64,000 bases of DNA from G041228335 sp964580905 (GTDB taxonomy: Bacteria; Pseudomonadota; Alphaproteobacteria; Puniceispirillales; UBA1172), in assembly GCA_964580905.1 (NCBI GenBank), contig CAZOLR010000007.1, positions 1 to 64,000 on the forward strand, given 5' to 3'. Positions within the stretch are counted from its first letter, which is position 1; each line of letters begins with the position of its first letter. The notes beneath the pieces were generated by a model, which had not been told where the DNA came from, did no database searches, and saw only the letters and a program-made list of their open reading frames with translations. This document shows positions 19,085-28,101 of this stretch, piece by piece. The translations under genes and the position numbers were made by a program.

Positions 19085-19954
19085 TCATTCAGCGGCGTGG
19101 GCAGGTGCCGCGGCCATCAGCATGGAAAGGATCCGGCCGATCACTTCCGCCTGTTTGCTGCGGGGCACCACCATATCCACCATGCCATGTTCTTCGAGGT
19201 ATTCGGCGGTCTGAAAATCATCGGGAAGTTTTTCACGCACGGTTTCCTCGATCACGCGGCGTCCGGCAAAGCCGATAATGGCACCGGGCTCAGCGATCTG
19301 GATGTCCCCCAGCATGGCAAAAGATGCGGTGACGCCGCCGGTGGTGGGGTGGGCAAGCAGGACCAGATAGGGCAAGCCTGCTGTCTTCATCTTGTTGACG
19401 GCAATAATCGTGCGTGGCAGTTGCATCAGCGAGAGTATGCCCTCCTGCATGCGGGCGCCACCGGTCGACGGGATGGTGATGAGCGCAGCCTTGCGGTCCA
19501 GCGCCTCTTCGGCGGCACGGAGGATCCCGTCGCCAACAGCCCGGCCCATGGACCCGCCCATGAAGCGGAAATCAAACGCGGCAATAACCACGGGGTTTCC
19601 CTTGATCGTTCCGGCGGCCACCATGATCGCGTCATTGAGGCCTGTTTTGGACCGGGTATCTTTGAGCCGGTCATTATATTTCTTGAGGTCGCGGAAATTT
19701 AGCGGATCGTCTTTCTTGCTTTCCAGTGAAATGACTTCGGCTTTGCCACCGTCAAAAAGGAGCTGCATCCTGAGATGTGTTGCCATGGGCATATGCGCAC
19801 CGCAGGTGTTGCAGGTGTTGTACTGTTCTTCAAATTCGCGGTGAAAGATCATCTGGCTGCAGGACGTGCATTTGATCCACATGTTTTCTCCGACGCTTTC
19901 CTGGTTAACCAGCGCCTTGATCTTTGGAAGGACGGTTTTCTGAAGCCAGTTCAT
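19085..19954 (-). CDS. accD: Acetyl-CoA carboxylase carboxyltransferase subunit beta
   Basis: A 289-aa beta subunit of the carboxyltransferase that makes malonyl-CoA. The N-terminal zinc ribbon has Cys29, Cys32, Cys48 and Cys51. The catalytic crotonase-like core includes FMGGSMGRAVGDGI, PSTGGARMQEG and GAIIGFAGRRVIEE. The ribosome binding site GGAGG is ten bases before the ATG. Its position between trpA and folC is classical for alphaproteobacteria. Confidence 0.97.
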   Translation of the reverse strand: MNWLQKTVLPKIKALVNQESVGENMWIKCTSCSQMIFHREFEEQYNTCNTCGAHMPMATHLRMQLLFDGGKAEVISLESKKDDPLNFRDLKKYNDRLKDTRSKTGLNDAIMVAAGTIKGNPVVIAAFDFRFMGGSMGRAVGDGILRAAEEALDRKAALITIPSTGGARMQEGILSLMQLPRTIIAVNKMKTAGLPYLVLLAHPTTGGVTASFAMLGDIQIAEPGAIIGFAGRRVIEETVREKLPDDFQTAEYLEEHGMVDMVVPRSKQAEVIGRILSMLMAAAPAHAAE

Positions 19955-19981
19955 CTCTAGTTTTCCTCCATCACACCTGTC

Positions 19982-20800
19982 TTATCCCTGCCTGACACAT
20001 CCTTTGGCGAGTTCCGAGACAAGGGCAAGAACCTCGCCTGCGGTTGTTGCGCCGGCACGGTTATTCTCATCCAGCGTTGAGGCCAGCGTGTCCACCGCAG
20101 CAGAGCCGACCACCACACCATCGGCATGCCGGGCCGCTTCATTCACCTGATCGGCGGTACGTATACCGAAACCAACCACGGCAGGAAGATCACTTGCTTT
20201 CCTGATCCGTGCCATGGCATCGCGGATACTGTCCCCGGATGCTGAGCGTGTCCCGGTTATCCCGGTGATAGATACATAATAAACGAAACCGCTTGAATTT
20301 GCCATCACTCGCGGCATGCGCGCCTCATCGGTTGTCGGGGTGATGAGGCGGATGAAATCAAGACCTGCTGACCTTGCCGGCAGGCACAACTCATCATCTT
20401 CTTCCGGCGGCAGATCCACCATGATCAGCCCGTCTACACCGGCGGTTTTGGCATCGGTGATGAACCGGTCCACGCCATAAATATAGATAGGGTTGTAATA
20501 GCCCATCAGTATCAGCGGCACTTCCGGATGCTTTGCCCGGAAGTCACGTGCCAGGGTGAGGATATCAGCCAGTTTAGTGCCGGCTTTGAGGGCACGCAAA
20601 GACGAGGCCTGAATGGACGGCCCGTCGGCCATAGGGTCTGAAAACGGCATCCCCAGTTCAACAAAGTCAGCGCCATGATCCGGCAGTCCCATCAGGATTT
20701 CCCTTGAGGTTTGCAGATCAGGATCACCGCCGGTGATGAAAATACCAAGCACCGCGCGGTTTTCTTCCCGGGCGCTGGCAAAAGTTCTGGCGATACGCAT
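19982..20800 (-). CDS. trpA: Tryptophan synthase alpha chain
   Basis: A 272-aa TIM-barrel subunit that cleaves indole-3-glycerol phosphate to indole. Catalytic residues sit in FVELGMPFSDPMADGP (Glu) and GLIMVDLPPEEDDE (Asp); the phosphate-binding VGFGIRTADQV follows. The ATG at 20800 overlaps the trpB stop as TGATG and matches the usual start MRIARTF; a longer frame to 20866 lies inside trpB and is rejected. Confidence 0.97.
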   Translation of the reverse strand: MRIARTFASAREENRAVLGIFITGGDPDLQTSREILMGLPDHGADFVELGMPFSDPMADGPSIQASSLRALKAGTKLADILTLARDFRAKHPEVPLILMGYYNPIYIYGVDRFITDAKTAGVDGLIMVDLPPEEDDELCLPARSAGLDFIRLITPTTDEARMPRVMANSSGFVYYVSITGITGTRSASGDSIRDAMARIRKASDLPAVVGFGIRTADQVNEAARHADGVVVGSAAVDTLASTLDENNRAGATTAGEVLALVSELAKGCVRQG

Positions 20801-22023
20801 CAGAGTTTCCCTCTTGCTTCGAGCATTGGCAGCACGGCACCCAGATCCTTGTCGCCGCGGCCACACATATTCATGACAACAATCTGATCCTTATCCATCT
20901 TGCCGATCATGGTGGCAATAAAGGCCAGCGCATGGGCAGGTTCAAGCGCGGGAATTATCCCTTCAAGGCGGGAGCAGAGCTGAAAATATTCGAGCGCTTC
21001 TTCATCGGTGGCGCTGACGTAATTGACACGGCCTGTTTCATGCAGCCAGGCATGCTCAGGCCCGATGCCGGGATAATCAAGGCCCGCCGAAATCGAATAC
21101 GCATCCTTGATCTGGCCATCGTCATCCTGCAAGAGATAGGTCCGGTTTCCGTGCAGGACCCCGGGCCTGCCGCCGGTCAGTGAGGCGGCATGATCTCCGG
21201 TTTTGAGGCCCTTGCCCGCAGCCTCAACCCCGTAGATGGAAACATTCTCATCATCGAGGAAGGGATGGAACAGACCAAGGGCGTTGGAGCCGCCGCCAAT
21301 ACAGGCAACCAACGCATCCGGCAGTCGTCCGGTGGCTTCCATAATCTGTTGGCGTGCTTCGATGCCGATAATGGACTGAAAATCACGGACCATCGCAGGA
21401 TAGGGATGCGGCCCTGCTGCCGTGCCGATAATATAGAAATGTGTTTCGGCGTGGGAAACCCAGTACCGCAAAGCTTCGTTCATCGCATCCTTGAGCGTCC
21501 CTGTGCCTGAGGTCACGGGGTGGACTTTAGCGCCGAGCAGACGCATGCGGTCCACGTTCGGTTTCTGTCTTTCGACGTCTTCGGCCCCCATGAAGACTTC
21601 ACATTCCATGCCGAAGAGCGCACAGGCCGTGGCCGAGGCGACACCATGCTGGCCCGCACCGGTTTCAGCGATGATTTTTTTCTTACCCATTTTTCGAGCA
21701 AGAAGCGCCTGGCCGATAACATTGTTGATCTTGTGGGCGCCGGTATGGTTGAGCTCATCACGTTTCATATAGAGCCTGGCCCCGCCGAAATGTTCCGTGA
21801 GCCGCTCGGCAAAATACATGGCCGAAGGTCGCCCGATATAATGTTTACGGTAATAGTCGAGCTCATCCTGAAATTCGGCATCGGTAAGAGAATCTTTCCA
21901 GGCGTCTTCAACCTGCAGAATCAGGGGCATCAGCGTTTCCGCAACGAACCGGCCGCCATGAATGCCGAAACGTCCGTCTTCATCAGGTTGGTTGCGCCAG
22001 GAATTGGGCGATTGCTCATTCAT
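20800..22023 (-). CDS. trpB: Tryptophan synthase beta chain
   Basis: A 407-aa PLP enzyme that joins indole and serine into tryptophan. The PLP lysine is Lys98 in HTGAHKINN. Further blocks are AETGAGQHGVASA and the phosphate-binding glycine loop CIGGGSNALG. It is coupled to trpA by overlapping stop and start codons and follows trpF by 18 bp. Confidence 0.98.
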   Translation of the reverse strand: MNEQSPNSWRNQPDEDGRFGIHGGRFVAETLMPLILQVEDAWKDSLTDAEFQDELDYYRKHYIGRPSAMYFAERLTEHFGGARLYMKRDELNHTGAHKINNVIGQALLARKMGKKKIIAETGAGQHGVASATACALFGMECEVFMGAEDVERQKPNVDRMRLLGAKVHPVTSGTGTLKDAMNEALRYWVSHAETHFYIIGTAAGPHPYPAMVRDFQSIIGIEARQQIMEATGRLPDALVACIGGGSNALGLFHPFLDDENVSIYGVEAAGKGLKTGDHAASLTGGRPGVLHGNRTYLLQDDDGQIKDAYSISAGLDYPGIGPEHAWLHETGRVNYVSATDEEALEYFQLCSRLEGIIPALEPAHALAFIATMIGKMDKDQIVVMNMCGRGDKDLGAVLPMLEARGKL

Positions 22024-22041
22024 CAGGGCATCTCCGTGAGG

Positions 22042-22707
22042 TCAATCATCTGTCTCATCTGTTTTAGCCGAAAGCGCGGCAGAGACAAAGCGTTGAATAG
22101 CCGCATGATCCTTAATTCCCGGGGCGCTTTCCGTGCCGCTTGATACATCCACAGCCTCAGCCCCGCTGATCCGGATAGCATCGGCGACGGTCTCAGGTGT
22201 CAGCCCGCCCGCCAGCATCCATGGGGTGGTGCCGGTATAGTGCCGCATCAGGCCCCAGTCAAAGCGGTGCCCCGTCCCGCCGGGAAGGTCAGCATCGAGT
22301 GGCGCAGAATCAAAAAGCATCATATCGGCCGCACCATCATAGGCCCGGGCGTTGATCAGGGTTTCAGGCCCTTCGACGCGGAAAGCCTTCATCACCGGGA
22401 TCCCGAACCGGTCACGGATAGAGGCGACGTCCTCAGGGGGTTCACTGCCGTGGCACTGGATCATGTCAGGCTGTGCGGATGCCACAATCGCCTCAATCCG
22501 GGCCGGGTCAGCGTTCACGACCAGCGCCACCAGTTGAGGCGCATTATGTATCTTTTTGGTCTGTGCACGAAGTGTCCGGGCGGTCTCATAGCTGATATGC
22601 CGGGGAGATTTCTCAAAAAAAACCATGCCGGCCCACTGGCCTCCTGCCCGGGCAACACAACTCAGATCTTCTGGTGTCCGAATACCGCAGATTTTGGTTC
22701 TGGCCAT
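22042..22707 (-). CDS. trpF: Phosphoribosylanthranilate isomerase
   Basis: A 221-aa TIM-barrel enzyme of tryptophan synthesis. Visible are KICGIRTPEDL with the catalytic Cys, GMVFFEKSPRHIS, IQCHGSEPPE, the catalytic Asp in MLFDSAP, and the phosphate-binding LAGGLTPETV and AVDVSSGTESAPGIKDH. The genes for earlier tryptophan steps (trpE, trpD, trpC) are not in the window. Confidence 0.97.
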   Translation of the reverse strand: MARTKICGIRTPEDLSCVARAGGQWAGMVFFEKSPRHISYETARTLRAQTKKIHNAPQLVALVVNADPARIEAIVASAQPDMIQCHGSEPPEDVASIRDRFGIPVMKAFRVEGPETLINARAYDGAADMMLFDSAPLDADLPGGTGHRFDWGLMRHYTGTTPWMLAGGLTPETVADAIRISGAEAVDVSSGTESAPGIKDHAAIQRFVSAALSAKTDETDD

Positions 22708-22716
22708 GGTAACTGC

Positions 22717-23058
22717 CTAAAGCCGGGGGGGAGGAAGGGCAGATTGTGCCGGATCAGTTGTGTCGTTTTCCCGTTGCTTTTCTGCCATGGTGTTCATCTT
22801 CCTCGACAAACGGTGTCTTTCAAGACCGCTGGCGGCAAGCGGGATGAGCATGGCTGATGCGCCGAGGAGCAGGCCTGTGGCAAGGCCGCCGATACCAACA
22901 ACCCATAACGGGACCACAAGACGCGTTTCAAGGGGCCATAAACCCAGCGAGGCCGAATCGGAATTGCTGATGGTGAACAGGATCGTGAATACGATCACCG
23001 CAAGTGTCAGGGCTGAGCCAAGCAATCTGCCGATAAACTTGAAAATGGAAAACTCCAC
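22717..23058 (-). CDS. LapA-domain membrane protein
   Basis: A 113-aa protein with two predicted membrane helices (LTLAVIVFTILFTIS and VVGIGGLATGLLLGASAMLI) around a short loop containing NSDSASLGLWPL, then a charged tail. This is the pattern of the LapA/DUF1049 family, in E. coli linked to lipopolysaccharide assembly. The start is GTG at 23058. It sits between ihfB and trpF as in other alphaproteobacteria and is probably co-transcribed with them. Confidence 0.8.
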   Translation of the reverse strand: MEFSIFKFIGRLLGSALTLAVIVFTILFTISNSDSASLGLWPLETRLVVPLWVVGIGGLATGLLLGASAMLIPLAASGLERHRLSRKMNTMAEKQRENDTTDPAQSALPPPRL

Positions 23059-23085
23059 ATCGTCTGGATCACCTGAAAAGGAGAT

Positions 23086-23364
23086 CTACTGATTGAGGCG
23101 CTCACGCATCCCTTTCCCCATTTTGAAGAAAGGGACATTTTTTGCTTCAACGTCAACGCTTTCACCTGTCCGGGGGTTACGTCCACGTCGGGCATCGCGG
23201 TGGCGAACGGAAAAAGCACCAAATCCGCGTAATTCCACCCGGTCACCACGGGCAAGGGCTTCGGAAATCGTATCGAAGAAACAGTTAACTATGCGTTCGA
23301 CGTCCTGATAATACAGATTATCGTATTTTTCCGCGAGAACGGCGATCAATTCAGATTTTGTCAT
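23086..23364 (-). CDS. ihfB: Integration host factor subunit beta
   Basis: A 92-aa HU/IHF-family DNA-bending protein, with the beta-arm block GRNPRTGESVDVEAKNVPFFK and the start MTKSELIAVLA. It pairs with IHF-alpha (not in the window) for sequence-specific bending. The ATG at 23364 has an ideal ribosome binding site GGAGG six bases upstream; an in-frame TTG four codons earlier is rejected. Its promoter region carries a full IHF-consensus match (separate entries). Confidence 0.95.
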   Translation of the reverse strand: MTKSELIAVLAEKYDNLYYQDVERIVNCFFDTISEALARGDRVELRGFGAFSVRHRDARRGRNPRTGESVDVEAKNVPFFKMGKGMRERLNQ

Positions 23365-23390
23365 CCCTACCTCCAATACGAGCAGGAATG

Positions 23391-23419
23391 ATGATGCCCA
23401 CTCCCCTTGTTTTTGTCAA
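23391..23419 (-). promoter_or_regulatory. Predicted sigma70-type promoter of ihfB
   Basis: On the minus strand TTGACA (23419-23414) and CATCAT (23396-23391) are separated by 17 bp, upstream of the ihfB ribosome binding site. The -35 is a perfect consensus; the -10 matches 4 of 6. Confidence 0.5.
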
Positions 23420-23449
23420 CTGTATCAACATCTTGTTAAGGGGGGTGGG
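23397..23449. repeat. 12-bp inverted repeat flanking the ihfB -35 region
   Basis: CCCACTCCCCTT (23397-23408) and AAGGGGGGTGGG (23438-23449) are inverted repeats with one wobble, 29 bases apart. They enclose the IHF site and the -35 box. As RNA from the rpsA transcript they could form a 3' stem-loop without a T run. Confidence 0.5.
23423..23435 (+). promoter_or_regulatory. Putative IHF-binding site before ihfB
   Basis: TATCAACATCTTG matches the IHF consensus WATCAANNNNTTR at every defined position. It starts three bases upstream of the predicted -35 of ihfB. This fits autoregulation by IHF, as known for enterobacterial IHF genes. Confidence 0.5.
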
Positions 23450-23468
23450 CGTAATGTCAGGTCGCCTT

Positions 23469-25253
23469 TTATTCAGACGCCTCGCCGCTGTCTTCTTCTT
23501 TGGCGGCTTTGCTTTCCTTGGTGGTTTTGGCGGATGCTTTGTCCGAGGTCTCGCTGTCACGCTTTGCCAGCGCAGCACCAAGAATGTCCCCGAGGCTTGC
23601 GCCGCTGTCCGAAGATCCGAACTCGGCCATGGCCTGCTTTTCTTCCGCCATCTCACGTGCCTTGATCGACAGGTTCAGCTTGCGGGCTGAGGCATCGACC
23701 ATGGTGATCTGGGCATCGACCTTTTCACCGACGGCAAAGCGGTCAGGACGCTGTTCGCCGCGATCACGGGAAAGATCACTGCGGCGGATAAATCCGCTGA
23801 CGCCTTCACCAACTTCAACTTCAAGCCCGCCATCGGTAACGGCAGTGATCGAACAGGTGACGATATCGCCTTTCTTCATGTTGGAAAGTGATTCGCCAAC
23901 CTGATCTTCGGTAAGCTGCTTGATGCCGAGGGAAATGCGTTCCTTGTCGACGTCAACTTCGAGCACCTTGGCCTTGACCATATCACCCTTTTTATAGGAC
24001 TGAATGGCTTCATCCCCTGCCACATCCCAGGATATGTCTGAAAGATGAACAAGCCCGTCAATTTCTTCATTGAGACCGATGAAGAGACCGAATTCGGTGA
24101 TGTTGCGAACTTCACCTTCGATTTCATTGCCGGCAGCGTAAGTATCCTTGAAGGATTCCCAGGGGTTGGGGTTGCACTGCTTGAGGCCGAGTGAAATCCG
24201 GCGCTTCACGCTGTCAATGTCAAGAACCATGACTTCGACTTCCTGGCTGGTTGAAACAATCTTGCCAGGGTGAACGTTTTTCTTTGTCCAGGACATTTCA
24301 GAAACATGGACAAGACCTTCAACGCCGTCGGACAGTTCAACAAACGCGCCGTAGTCGGTGATGTTTGTCACACGGCCGGTCACCTTCGTGCCAATCTGGA
24401 AATTGGCCTGGGCGGCTTCCCATGGATCGGACTGAAGTTGCTTCATGCCGAGCGAAATACGCTGGGTTTCCGTGTTGAAGCGGATCACCTGAACTTCGAC
24501 GGTTTCACCAACCTGAAGAGCTTCCGACGGATGATTGATCCGGCGCCATGCAATATCGGTCACATGAAGCAGACCATCGACCCCGCCAAGATCAACAAAC
24601 GCACCATAATCGGTGATGTTCTTGACCACACCGCTCAGAACCTGACCTTCCTGAAGGTTGGAGACGAGCTCCGAACGTGCTTCGGCCCGTGATTCTTCGA
24701 GGACAGCGCGGCGTGATACCACGATATTGCCCCGCTTACGGTCGATCTTGAGAATCTGGAAAGGTTGCGGCGTTCCCATGAGCGGGCCAAGATCACGCAC
24801 CGGGCGGATATCAACCTGGCTTCCGGGAAGGAAGGCGGTGGCGCCGTCAAGATCAACGGTAAAGCCGCCTTTGACTTTGCCGAAGATAACGCCGGTAACA
24901 CGTTCCTGCTTCTCATGTGCGGTTTCAAGCGCTGCCCAGGCTTCTTCACGGCGCGCCTTCTCCCGGCTCAGCATGGCCTGACCGTTACGGTCTTCCATAC
25001 GCTCGATATAGACTTCAACTTCGTCACCGACGGTGATCGATGGTTGCTGACCGGGCGGGGTAAATTCCTTGATCGGAACGCGGCCTTCTGATTTCAGGCC
25101 GACATCGATAATGACAGCGTCTTTGTCAACGGCAACAACTATTCCGCGGACAACGCTACCTTCGATAGTGATGGATTCATCAAAGCTCTCTGCCAGGAGG
25201 TCGGCAAAGTTTTCATTCATCGCACTGGCGATGGCACTAGTGGTTTCAGTCAA
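23469..25253 (-). CDS. rpsA: 30S ribosomal protein S1
   Basis: A 594-aa S1 protein with six S1 RNA-binding repeats. Repeats 3 to 6 are easily seen from units such as ITDYGAFVDLGGVDGLLHVTDI, ITDYGAFVELSDGVEGLVHVSE and ITEFGLFIGLNEEIDGLVHLSD. The tail is rich in Lys, Glu and Ser. It anchors mRNA to the 30S subunit. The most likely start is a TTG at 25253, because GGAGA lies five bases upstream; an ATG at 25220 has no ribosome binding site. A structured leader separates it from cmk. Confidence 0.96.
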   Translation of the reverse strand: MTETTSAIASAMNENFADLLAESFDESITIEGSVVRGIVVAVDKDAVIIDVGLKSEGRVPIKEFTPPGQQPSITVGDEVEVYIERMEDRNGQAMLSREKARREEAWAALETAHEKQERVTGVIFGKVKGGFTVDLDGATAFLPGSQVDIRPVRDLGPLMGTPQPFQILKIDRKRGNIVVSRRAVLEESRAEARSELVSNLQEGQVLSGVVKNITDYGAFVDLGGVDGLLHVTDIAWRRINHPSEALQVGETVEVQVIRFNTETQRISLGMKQLQSDPWEAAQANFQIGTKVTGRVTNITDYGAFVELSDGVEGLVHVSEMSWTKKNVHPGKIVSTSQEVEVMVLDIDSVKRRISLGLKQCNPNPWESFKDTYAAGNEIEGEVRNITEFGLFIGLNEEIDGLVHLSDISWDVAGDEAIQSYKKGDMVKAKVLEVDVDKERISLGIKQLTEDQVGESLSNMKKGDIVTCSITAVTDGGLEVEVGEGVSGFIRRSDLSRDRGEQRPDRFAVGEKVDAQITMVDASARKLNLSIKAREMAEEKQAMAEFGSSDSGASLGDILGAALAKRDSETSDKASAKTTKESKAAKEEDSGEASE

Positions 25254-25436
25254 AATTTTCTCCGTGTGGTGCCGTTTTAAGATTTCAGAAATTCTGAAAC
25301 CCCGCCCTGGCTGGTTCAGGGTGCCCGTGGTGCCAAAGCTTGCCCTTACGGGCCACCAGGGATGCTCGGCTTTGCATATCCAGCATTCCTAAAGTTACGG
25401 GGTCTTCCAAAGCTTTGGTTTCAGAAGACGGGAATA
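25254..25436 (-). promoter_or_regulatory. Structured leader between cmk and rpsA
   Basis: This 183-base gap has several stems on the rpsA-sense strand: palindrome CCAAAGCTTTGG (25407-25418), an 8-bp stem 25359-25366/25382-25389 with one wobble, GCCC-GTAA-GGGC (25353-25342) extended by GGTG/CACC, CCCTG/CAGGG (25305-25321), and TTTCAGAA-A-TTCTGAAA (25283-25299) close to the ribosome binding site. The octamer GGCACCAC (sense strand) occurs twice, at 25334-25327 and 25273-25266, so GGTGGCC could pair with either copy. S1 synthesis is autoregulated through its leader in enterobacteria; a similar role here is inference. Confidence 0.5.
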
Positions 25437-26069
25437 TCAACCCCCAAGGGCTGACAGCGCGAACGCAACCATCTCTTCTATGTTTTTTTCGCTTGTGTCA
25501 ACAAAAATGGCATTTTCAGCCGGAATTAGCGGCGCATGGCTTCTGGTCCTGTCCCGGTGATCTCTTTCTTCAATCTGTCTTCTGACATCTTCAGGGCTGA
25601 GCTTGCTTCCTTCGGCCGCCAGTTCGTTATGGCGACGTCGGGCGCGGATATTGATATCCGCATCGACAAAGAATTTGGCATCGGCATCGGGCAGGACAAC
25701 AGTGCCGATATCACGGCCATCGAGGATGGCGCCGGCTTTTCCGGCCGGGGGAGTCCGGGCAAACTGGCGCTGATAGTCTAGAAGCTGAGCGCGGACTTCA
25801 GGGTAGGCTGCTGCGACCGATGCCATCTGGCCGGTTTCCGCGCTTCTGAGCCCGGGATCCGCCAGCAGCGCCCTGTCCAGATCAGCCGCCATGGCAGCAG
25901 CAATTCCGGCGGTGACCTCCGATGCCGCATAGCCTTTCTTTAGCAGGCTGAGCCCGACGGCACGATAAAGTGAGCCGGTGTCGAGATAGGCAAGATCAAG
26001 CCGTTCGGCCAGATGCTTTGCCAGGGTTCCTTTGCCTGAGGCGGCTGTCCCGTCCACCGCGATAATCAT
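25437..26069 (-). CDS. cmk: Cytidylate kinase
   Basis: A 210-aa (d)CMP kinase. Visible are the P-loop AVDGTAASGKGTLAKHLAERL (which accepts Ser/Gly around the Lys), YLDTGSLYRAV, ILDGRDIGTVVLPDA and the NMP-binding segment. It provides CDP and dCDP for RNA, DNA and lipids. Its ATG overlaps the aroA stop as ATGA, the conserved aroA-cmk-rpsA order. Confidence 0.96.
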   Translation of the reverse strand: MIIAVDGTAASGKGTLAKHLAERLDLAYLDTGSLYRAVGLSLLKKGYAASEVTAGIAAAMAADLDRALLADPGLRSAETGQMASVAAAYPEVRAQLLDYQRQFARTPPAGKAGAILDGRDIGTVVLPDADAKFFVDADINIRARRRHNELAAEGSKLSPEDVRRQIEERDHRDRTRSHAPLIPAENAIFVDTSEKNIEEMVAFALSALGG

Positions 26070-27394
26070 GCGTCATGTGACCTGATGTCAGCCCCGATGC
26101 GGTTCATCATCTCCCTGAAGCCGGGAAAGCTGGTGGCGATGGTTTCGGTGCCTTCGACGGTAAGAGGCTGGTCTGCACGCTGGCCAAGAACAAGGAAAGA
26201 CATGGCGATTCGATGATCATGGCAGGCATCGACCGTAATGCCGCCGCTGATCTGGCCGGACCCTGTTACGGTCATGCTCTCTTTTGTGCTTGAAACAGTT
26301 GCCCCGGCACGTTTAAGCCCTTCTTCCATCAGCGCGATCCGGTCCGTTTCCTTTACCCGGAGCTCACCGATGCCGTCCATATGTGTGGTGCCTTCGGCAA
26401 AAGCGGCGGCAACTGAAAGCACCGGGTATTCATCAATCATGGAGGCGGCGCGATCAGCGGGAACGTCAACACCCTTCAGGCGGGAGGATCGGACCGTTAT
26501 ATCAGCAACCGTCTCCCCGCCTTCGGTCCGTTGATTGGTGAGCGTGATATCGCCGCCCATTTCCATCAGGGTTTCAAAAAGCCCGAAGCGGAGGGAGTTT
26601 GTGCCAATCCCTGTCATCGTTATTTCCGAGCCTTCGGTGATAAGCGCGGCCACGGCAGGGAAGGCGGCGGATGACGGGTCCGCTGGCACCTCAATGTCTG
26701 CTGCGGTCAGCAGGCTATCCCCCCTGACCGAGACTTCCATCCCGCCGTCTGCTGTCGGGCTTTCTTCTACCGGCACGCCAAAATGCCTCAACATCGCTTC
26801 GGTGTGATTGCGTGAAGGCCGCGGTTCGATGACTTTTGTCTCCCCCCGTGCGGTGAGCCCAGCCAGCAGAACCGCTGATTTGATCTGCGCGGACGCATGG
26901 GGGCTTTCATAAGTGATACCCATGGGCTGGAGTAAACCTTCAATCATCAGCGGCAGGTATGTTCCTTCCCGGGCTGAAACCAGCGCACCCATTTTCTCAA
27001 GTGGTGTGGTCACCCGGGCCATTGGTCTTGAGGAAAGAGAGGCGTCTCCTGTGAACACGGCTTTTATCCCGCTTCCCGCGACAACCCCCATCAGCAGTCT
27101 TGCGCCCGTTCCCGAATTGCCGAGGTCCAGCGGGGCTTCCGGTTCATGAAATCCGCTCAGCCCGATACCATCGACAACCCAGATGCCGTCCTCGTCTTTT
27201 CTGATATGACCGCCAAGCTGTTGTAACGCTCTGGCCGTGGCAAGCACATCTTCGCCTTCGAGAAGGCCGCGTATTTTTGTCTGTCCCCGGGCCAGTGTCC
27301 CTAAAATGAGCGCACGGTGCGAGATGGATTTATCGCCGGGGAGGGCTATGGTTCCACCAAGATGGTCTGCCCGATGGGAGATAAGAGCTGTCAT
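26066..27394 (-). CDS. aroA: 3-phosphoshikimate 1-carboxyvinyltransferase (EPSP synthase)
   Basis: A 442-aa enzyme of the shikimate pathway that joins shikimate-3-phosphate and phosphoenolpyruvate. Motifs are GDKSISHRALILG, LGNSGTGARLLMGV, the Arg region RPMARVTTPLEKMGA and DGIGELRVKETDRIALM. The sequence around LGNSGTGAR resembles class II enzymes. The ATG at 27394 has GAGGA ten bases upstream; an in-frame TTG at 27412 is less likely. It is the first gene of the long minus-strand block reaching folC. Confidence 0.97.
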   Translation of the reverse strand: MTALISHRADHLGGTIALPGDKSISHRALILGTLARGQTKIRGLLEGEDVLATARALQQLGGHIRKDEDGIWVVDGIGLSGFHEPEAPLDLGNSGTGARLLMGVVAGSGIKAVFTGDASLSSRPMARVTTPLEKMGALVSAREGTYLPLMIEGLLQPMGITYESPHASAQIKSAVLLAGLTARGETKVIEPRPSRNHTEAMLRHFGVPVEESPTADGGMEVSVRGDSLLTAADIEVPADPSSAAFPAVAALITEGSEITMTGIGTNSLRFGLFETLMEMGGDITLTNQRTEGGETVADITVRSSRLKGVDVPADRAASMIDEYPVLSVAAAFAEGTTHMDGIGELRVKETDRIALMEEGLKRAGATVSSTKESMTVTGSGQISGGITVDACHDHRIAMSFLVLGQRADQPLTVEGTETIATSFPGFREMMNRIGADIRSHDA

Positions 27395-27555
27395 AACGGG
27401 GAATTTCCTCAAAACCGCGACGGATGGTGAGTTTTAGCACTGCATCAATGAAAAAATCAAATTATTGCTGGTGAAGATTTTTGCTTGACCTTGTTTGGAT
27501 TTCTGAACAAAAGATCTTCATTAACAAATAATCATCATTGTGTTCGGAGTTGTCG

Positions 27556-27954
27556 ATGGCATCGAAAAAACTGGGTACCAAGAGGCACTGCCAGTCCTGT
27601 GACGGAAAGTTCTACGATCTCAACAAGCCTGAAATAGTCTGCCCGTCCTGTGGCACGGTATTTGATCCTGAAGTCCTGCTGAAAAGCCGCCGGTCCAAAC
27701 CGGTTGCTCCTGCCGCGGCATCAAAAGCCGAGACTTCAGGCAAAAAAGCGATTGATTCGGATGAGCTGGATGACGATATCAATGAGGTCGATGATGACGC
27801 CGATACCGATGACAACATGCTCGACGATGACGCGGATCTGATTGTGGTCAAAGGCGATGATGACGACGACGAAGCGGTCACAGGTTCCGATGACGCCGAT
27901 ATTGACGTTGATCTTGACGACGACCAGGATGACGATATCGAGGATGAGGAATAA
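27556..27954 (+). CDS. FYDLN-acid / TIGR02300 family protein
   Basis: A 132-aa protein with an N-terminal four-cysteine cluster (Cys12, Cys15, Cys29, Cys32) around the family hallmark KFYDLNKPEIVCPSCG, then a very acidic Asp-rich tail (residues about 70-132). The family is widespread in alphaproteobacteria and has no established function; the cysteines suggest a zinc ribbon. The ATG at 27556 fits the family start and has CGGAG upstream. tRNA-Ala follows on the same strand after 64 bases, with a small hairpin TTACCGG-GTTG-CCGGTAA at 27980-27997 between. Confidence 0.85.
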   Translation: MASKKLGTKRHCQSCDGKFYDLNKPEIVCPSCGTVFDPEVLLKSRRSKPVAPAAASKAETSGKKAIDSDELDDDINEVDDDADTDDNMLDDDADLIVVKGDDDDDEAVTGSDDADIDVDLDDDQDDDIEDEE

Positions 27955-28018
27955 GTGTAAGCAATTTGCGCTTGCACTCTTACCGGGTTGCCGGTAAAAC
28001 CCTCACATAATTTGGAAC

Positions 28019-28094
<76 letters not shown>

Positions 28095-28101
28095 AATTCT
28101 C

